Origin: Dissophora ornata
Lineage: Eukaryota; Mortierellomycota; Mortierellomycetes; Mortierellales; Mortierellaceae
Length of the DNA: 18,733 nt
Assembly (NCBI GenBank): GCA_025201705.1
Contig: MU617220.1
Coordinates: forward strand, 1-18,733
Direction: 5' to 3'
The stretch's first letter is position 1. Every line of letters starts with the position of its first letter. A program made the position numbers and the translations under genes. Below, one piece after another: positions 16,471-18,733 of the stretch. The notes under the pieces are model-generated. The model was not told the DNA's origin. It made no database searches and saw nothing but the letters and a program-made list of their open reading frames with translations.

Positions 16471-18733
16471 CGCTGTCATTGCCGCATATTGTCATCATTT
16501 TGTCCCAGTCCAAAGTCGTGTAGACATTGATGTTGCCGTTATGAAGTGTGACAGCAAATCTTTTGCCATCTGGTGAATATACGCATGATTTCACCTCACC
16601 CTGTTCTTGGAGAAATGGCAACTCGCCAAACTCTACACCTGACATCTGCGCCTTGCTCAAATCTGCTCCAAGCAGCGAAACGCCACGGAGAATGACATTA
16701 CTCATGTTGGCTCCTTGGAACTGAGTAAATTCGAATGCGCCATGACTCAAATCCGCCCCTGGAATCTCTATCCCTCGTAAATCCGCTCCATTGAATTGCA
16801 CTCCTGCCCTGACCAATATCGTAATCGCATTGGCTGCCGCCAACCGCACAGCTTCGACTTCTGCCACATCAGTTTTCGAATGCTCAATGACTGAAAGTAA
16901 TTGTCTCTTGAAGAGAGACTCCTGATGGACTCGCTCTACCAAAAATTGAAGGATCGACGGCTCGTCAACATAGTTTTTCCGTCCCAGAGGTGAATCGAGC
17001 ACCAGCCGTCCAACCGCAATCATTTCATGCGAATCATCCTCAGTCTCAAATATGATGTTAAAACTGTCGCTTTTTCGTCTGTAATCGGCTGTTATTAGTG
17101 TCGCCCACTCCGGCTCACTATTTCCTTCATCCTGAGGCTCGAATATCGCGCGTGCCAGACTGTATTCAAGAAGTGATTGATGAAGGAACCGGTACTGGTT
17201 GCCATTGCGCTTGAGAGGACAAGCCTCACGTAAAAGTTTCTTCTCACGACCTTGTCCAAATAGCTCTTCTTTCCATGTGCCTTTATCCTTGGTTGGCGAA
17301 TATACGACCACTGAATTGCCCGCTTGTCTCTCGTAGATTGCTGCCGCAAAGTCCTTCAAGAGTCCAACTCCTTGCTGCATGAACCCCTCTTCATTCAAGT
17401 TCTGGAATGCTTCCCTGTCTAGTTTATCTAGGGGGCCCAAATTCTCGAATAATCGTGTTTTACCACGCTCCAGCCATTGCTCCACGAACTGATCATACAA
17501 TGCAACTCTAGTGACACGGGTCGCTGAGAGGGTTTGTCCTGAATTCACTATGTGCGGTAATACCTCCAATAACAGGGTTAACAGAAATGGGTTCGTCACC
17601 AGATCTTTCAGGCCATGAATCCGATCGAGTGCCTGCAAGTAGTCAGTGGTCGACCACTGCAGATCGTTTTCAGGCACGTATTGCTTGACATACTCTTGAA
17701 TTTGATCCTTTGAGAATGGTGCCATGACAGCCTCTTGAAACAATGGTGACTTCACTTTGCGATTGCGGTCTAGTGGCTGGAACATATCTTGATAATCGGC
17801 GCCAAGGTATTCGCTGCGGCAACTAATCACCATCCGAGCGCGCCATCCTCCTTGATTTAGTCGGTTGCTCATGTAAAAGTTTTCCATCTGCCGACATTCA
17901 TTATAGCCGTCGCAAATCAGGATGAACTCGTGGTGTTCCTTCAACTCTAGGATTTGAGGCTTCGTGAACCCTTCATTCCGTAGTTGTTTTGCAATCATAT
18001 CATGTTCAGGATTCTGGATGGGTGCCAAGGTGATAAATAGTGGGATGTGGTCATCGTGTTTCTTGTAGTTGCTCCATAAATTACATTCGAGTTCCTGGTT
18101 GAAGGTAGATTTTCCCGCCCCAGAATCGCCTAGTAGCAAAAACACCTTTTGCTCACTGTCTAGGAACTCCTTGACCTTGTCCATCAAAGGGAAAAGCGCA
18201 TCATTGCGGGCCTTCAGGCCAGCCTTAGCCAGTGGAGAGATGTACACAGTTTTGCTCTTTCCTTCTAATCGCCGCCTTTTCAGCTTACACAAGCTGGCTT
18301 CGACATCGACCCTGTTCTGAGCGCGATCGAGAAGGGATGGAGATGACAGCGGGTGTGAAGCAGGCTTCAGTGGATACGGGCCTGGACCCTCCTTTCGACA
18401 GGCTTGGTAAAGCGCCTTTTTCTTGGTATCCCCATTCGTTTCCAACTCCTGGAGCAAGGTTTCAGCAGCTGAGAGCATTTAAATGGCTTAATTTTGTTAG
18501 TATTTGGTTACAAACCATTACGTTTTATTACAAAACCAGTGGTCATCCATAAAGCGTTTCATTACACTTCTGTCCTTCATACCTTGCATTTCACTTCCGG
18601 ATAGGGCTGCCAGCTGCATAAGAATATTGATGATCAATTGCTTGATCTTGGCGTGCTGACCCCAGAGTGCATCCTTTTGGTAAATCTCTCCTAGAAATGC
18701 GACAGCGCTTTTTGCGGGAGTCATCATCGCACT
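16382..18733 (-). CDS. NACHT-pentapeptide-WD40 NOD-like receptor (5' end beyond window)
   Basis: The main exon runs from 18468 to the TGA at 16384-16382. An upstream exon (18733-18583; AVAFLGEIYQKDALWGQHAK, SGSEMQ) joins in phase 1 through donor gtatga and acceptor ctctcag, with a perfect TACTAAC branch site between. An alternative donor gtaata at 18531 is also in phase. Numbering from the ATG at 18478, the Walker A motif GDSGAGKS is at about 117-124, Walker B FILICDGYNE at about 185-194, a sensor-type VISCRSEYL at about 217-225, NPFLLTLLLEVLP near 295-307 and FLHQSLLEYSLARAI near 430-444. Pentapeptide repeats (FNGADLRGIE, PGADLSHGAF, FQGANMSNVI, LLGADLSKAQ) span about 561-615. Two WD40 blades precede the stop. 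STAND NTPases of this type oligomerise on ligand sensing and act in fungal self/non-self or immune-like responses. The N-terminal effector domain lies outside the window. The TGA sits where other units have TGC (Cys), so the propeller is cut off unless read through. Confidence 0.8.
18469..18582 (-). other. intron of the NACHT-WD40 gene
   Basis: On the minus strand: donor gtatga (18582), TACTAAC branch site (about 18503-18497), acceptor ctctcag (18469), 114 nt. A shorter 63-nt version uses donor gtaata at 18531. Both keep phase 1; the first gives SGSEMQ-A-AAETLLQELE, which fits my recall of related fungal proteins better. Confidence 0.6.

Noticed and set aside
15473..16576. Long plus-strand open frame (367 codons) through the WD40 region
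   Set aside because: It is the antisense shadow of the 126-bp repeats; its own repeated peptide only mirrors the WD40 array and has no start context or domain.
1..18733. tRNA, rRNA, CRISPR array, prokaryotic operon signals
   Set aside because: No T-loop or anticodon-arm arrangement, rRNA motif, or spaced short repeat was found; the spliced genes show the DNA is eukaryotic.

Overview
The window looks like genomic DNA of a filamentous fungus, most likely an early-diverging lineage such as Mortierellomycota. That placement is an inference from gene architectures and recall of similar proteins; no search was run. The supporting signs are short GT-AG introns (about 63-275 nt), one with a textbook TACTAAC branch site, CT-rich 5' leaders, many T/A homopolymer tracts, and a STAND-type NACHT-WD40 gene with near-identical repeats. 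There is no operon structure, no CRISPR array, and I recognised no tRNA or rRNA gene.

Layout. (1) 1-1260: non-coding, T-rich DNA ending in a CT-rich promoter/leader. (2) 1261-3072 (+): three-exon arrestin-like gene, about 470 aa. (3) 3217-5162 and 7314-9587: two diverged copies of one ~2 kb direct repeat carrying decayed coding sequence. They flank (4) 5373-6811 (+): a two-exon Sel1-repeat gene whose last four repeats (to 7170) are broken by one frameshift and two nonsense codons. (5) 9874-10345 (+): a candidate small three-exon gene or gene fragment that I do not recognise. (6) 10701-12710 (-): three-exon secreted/membrane GH16 (CRH-like) cell-wall enzyme, 550 aa, with an altered catalytic motif. 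(7) 13063-15000 (-): gene debris, comprising a small ORF broken by a 13-bp triplication, a leucine-rich (F-box/LRR-like) pseudogene, an open stretch of unknown identity, and a possible F-box head. (8) 15098-18733 (-): NACHT, pentapeptide-repeat and WD40 gene (fungal NOD-like receptor), with its 5' end outside the window and its WD40 propeller separated by one in-frame TGA.

The genes do not form an obvious pathway. Arrestin-like proteins act in membrane-protein trafficking and GH16 enzymes in wall remodelling. The NACHT-WD40, Sel1 and F-box/LRR-like loci belong to expanded, fast-evolving fungal repeat families. All three of these show decay (nonsense codons, frameshifts, duplications), so the right part and the centre of the window read as a birth-and-death region next to two stable genes. 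The most interesting points are the single stop in an otherwise intact NLR propeller, the highly homogenised WD40 units with a few variable positions, the 2-kb repeat pair around the Sel1 gene, and the GH16 protein lacking the usual helper aspartate.
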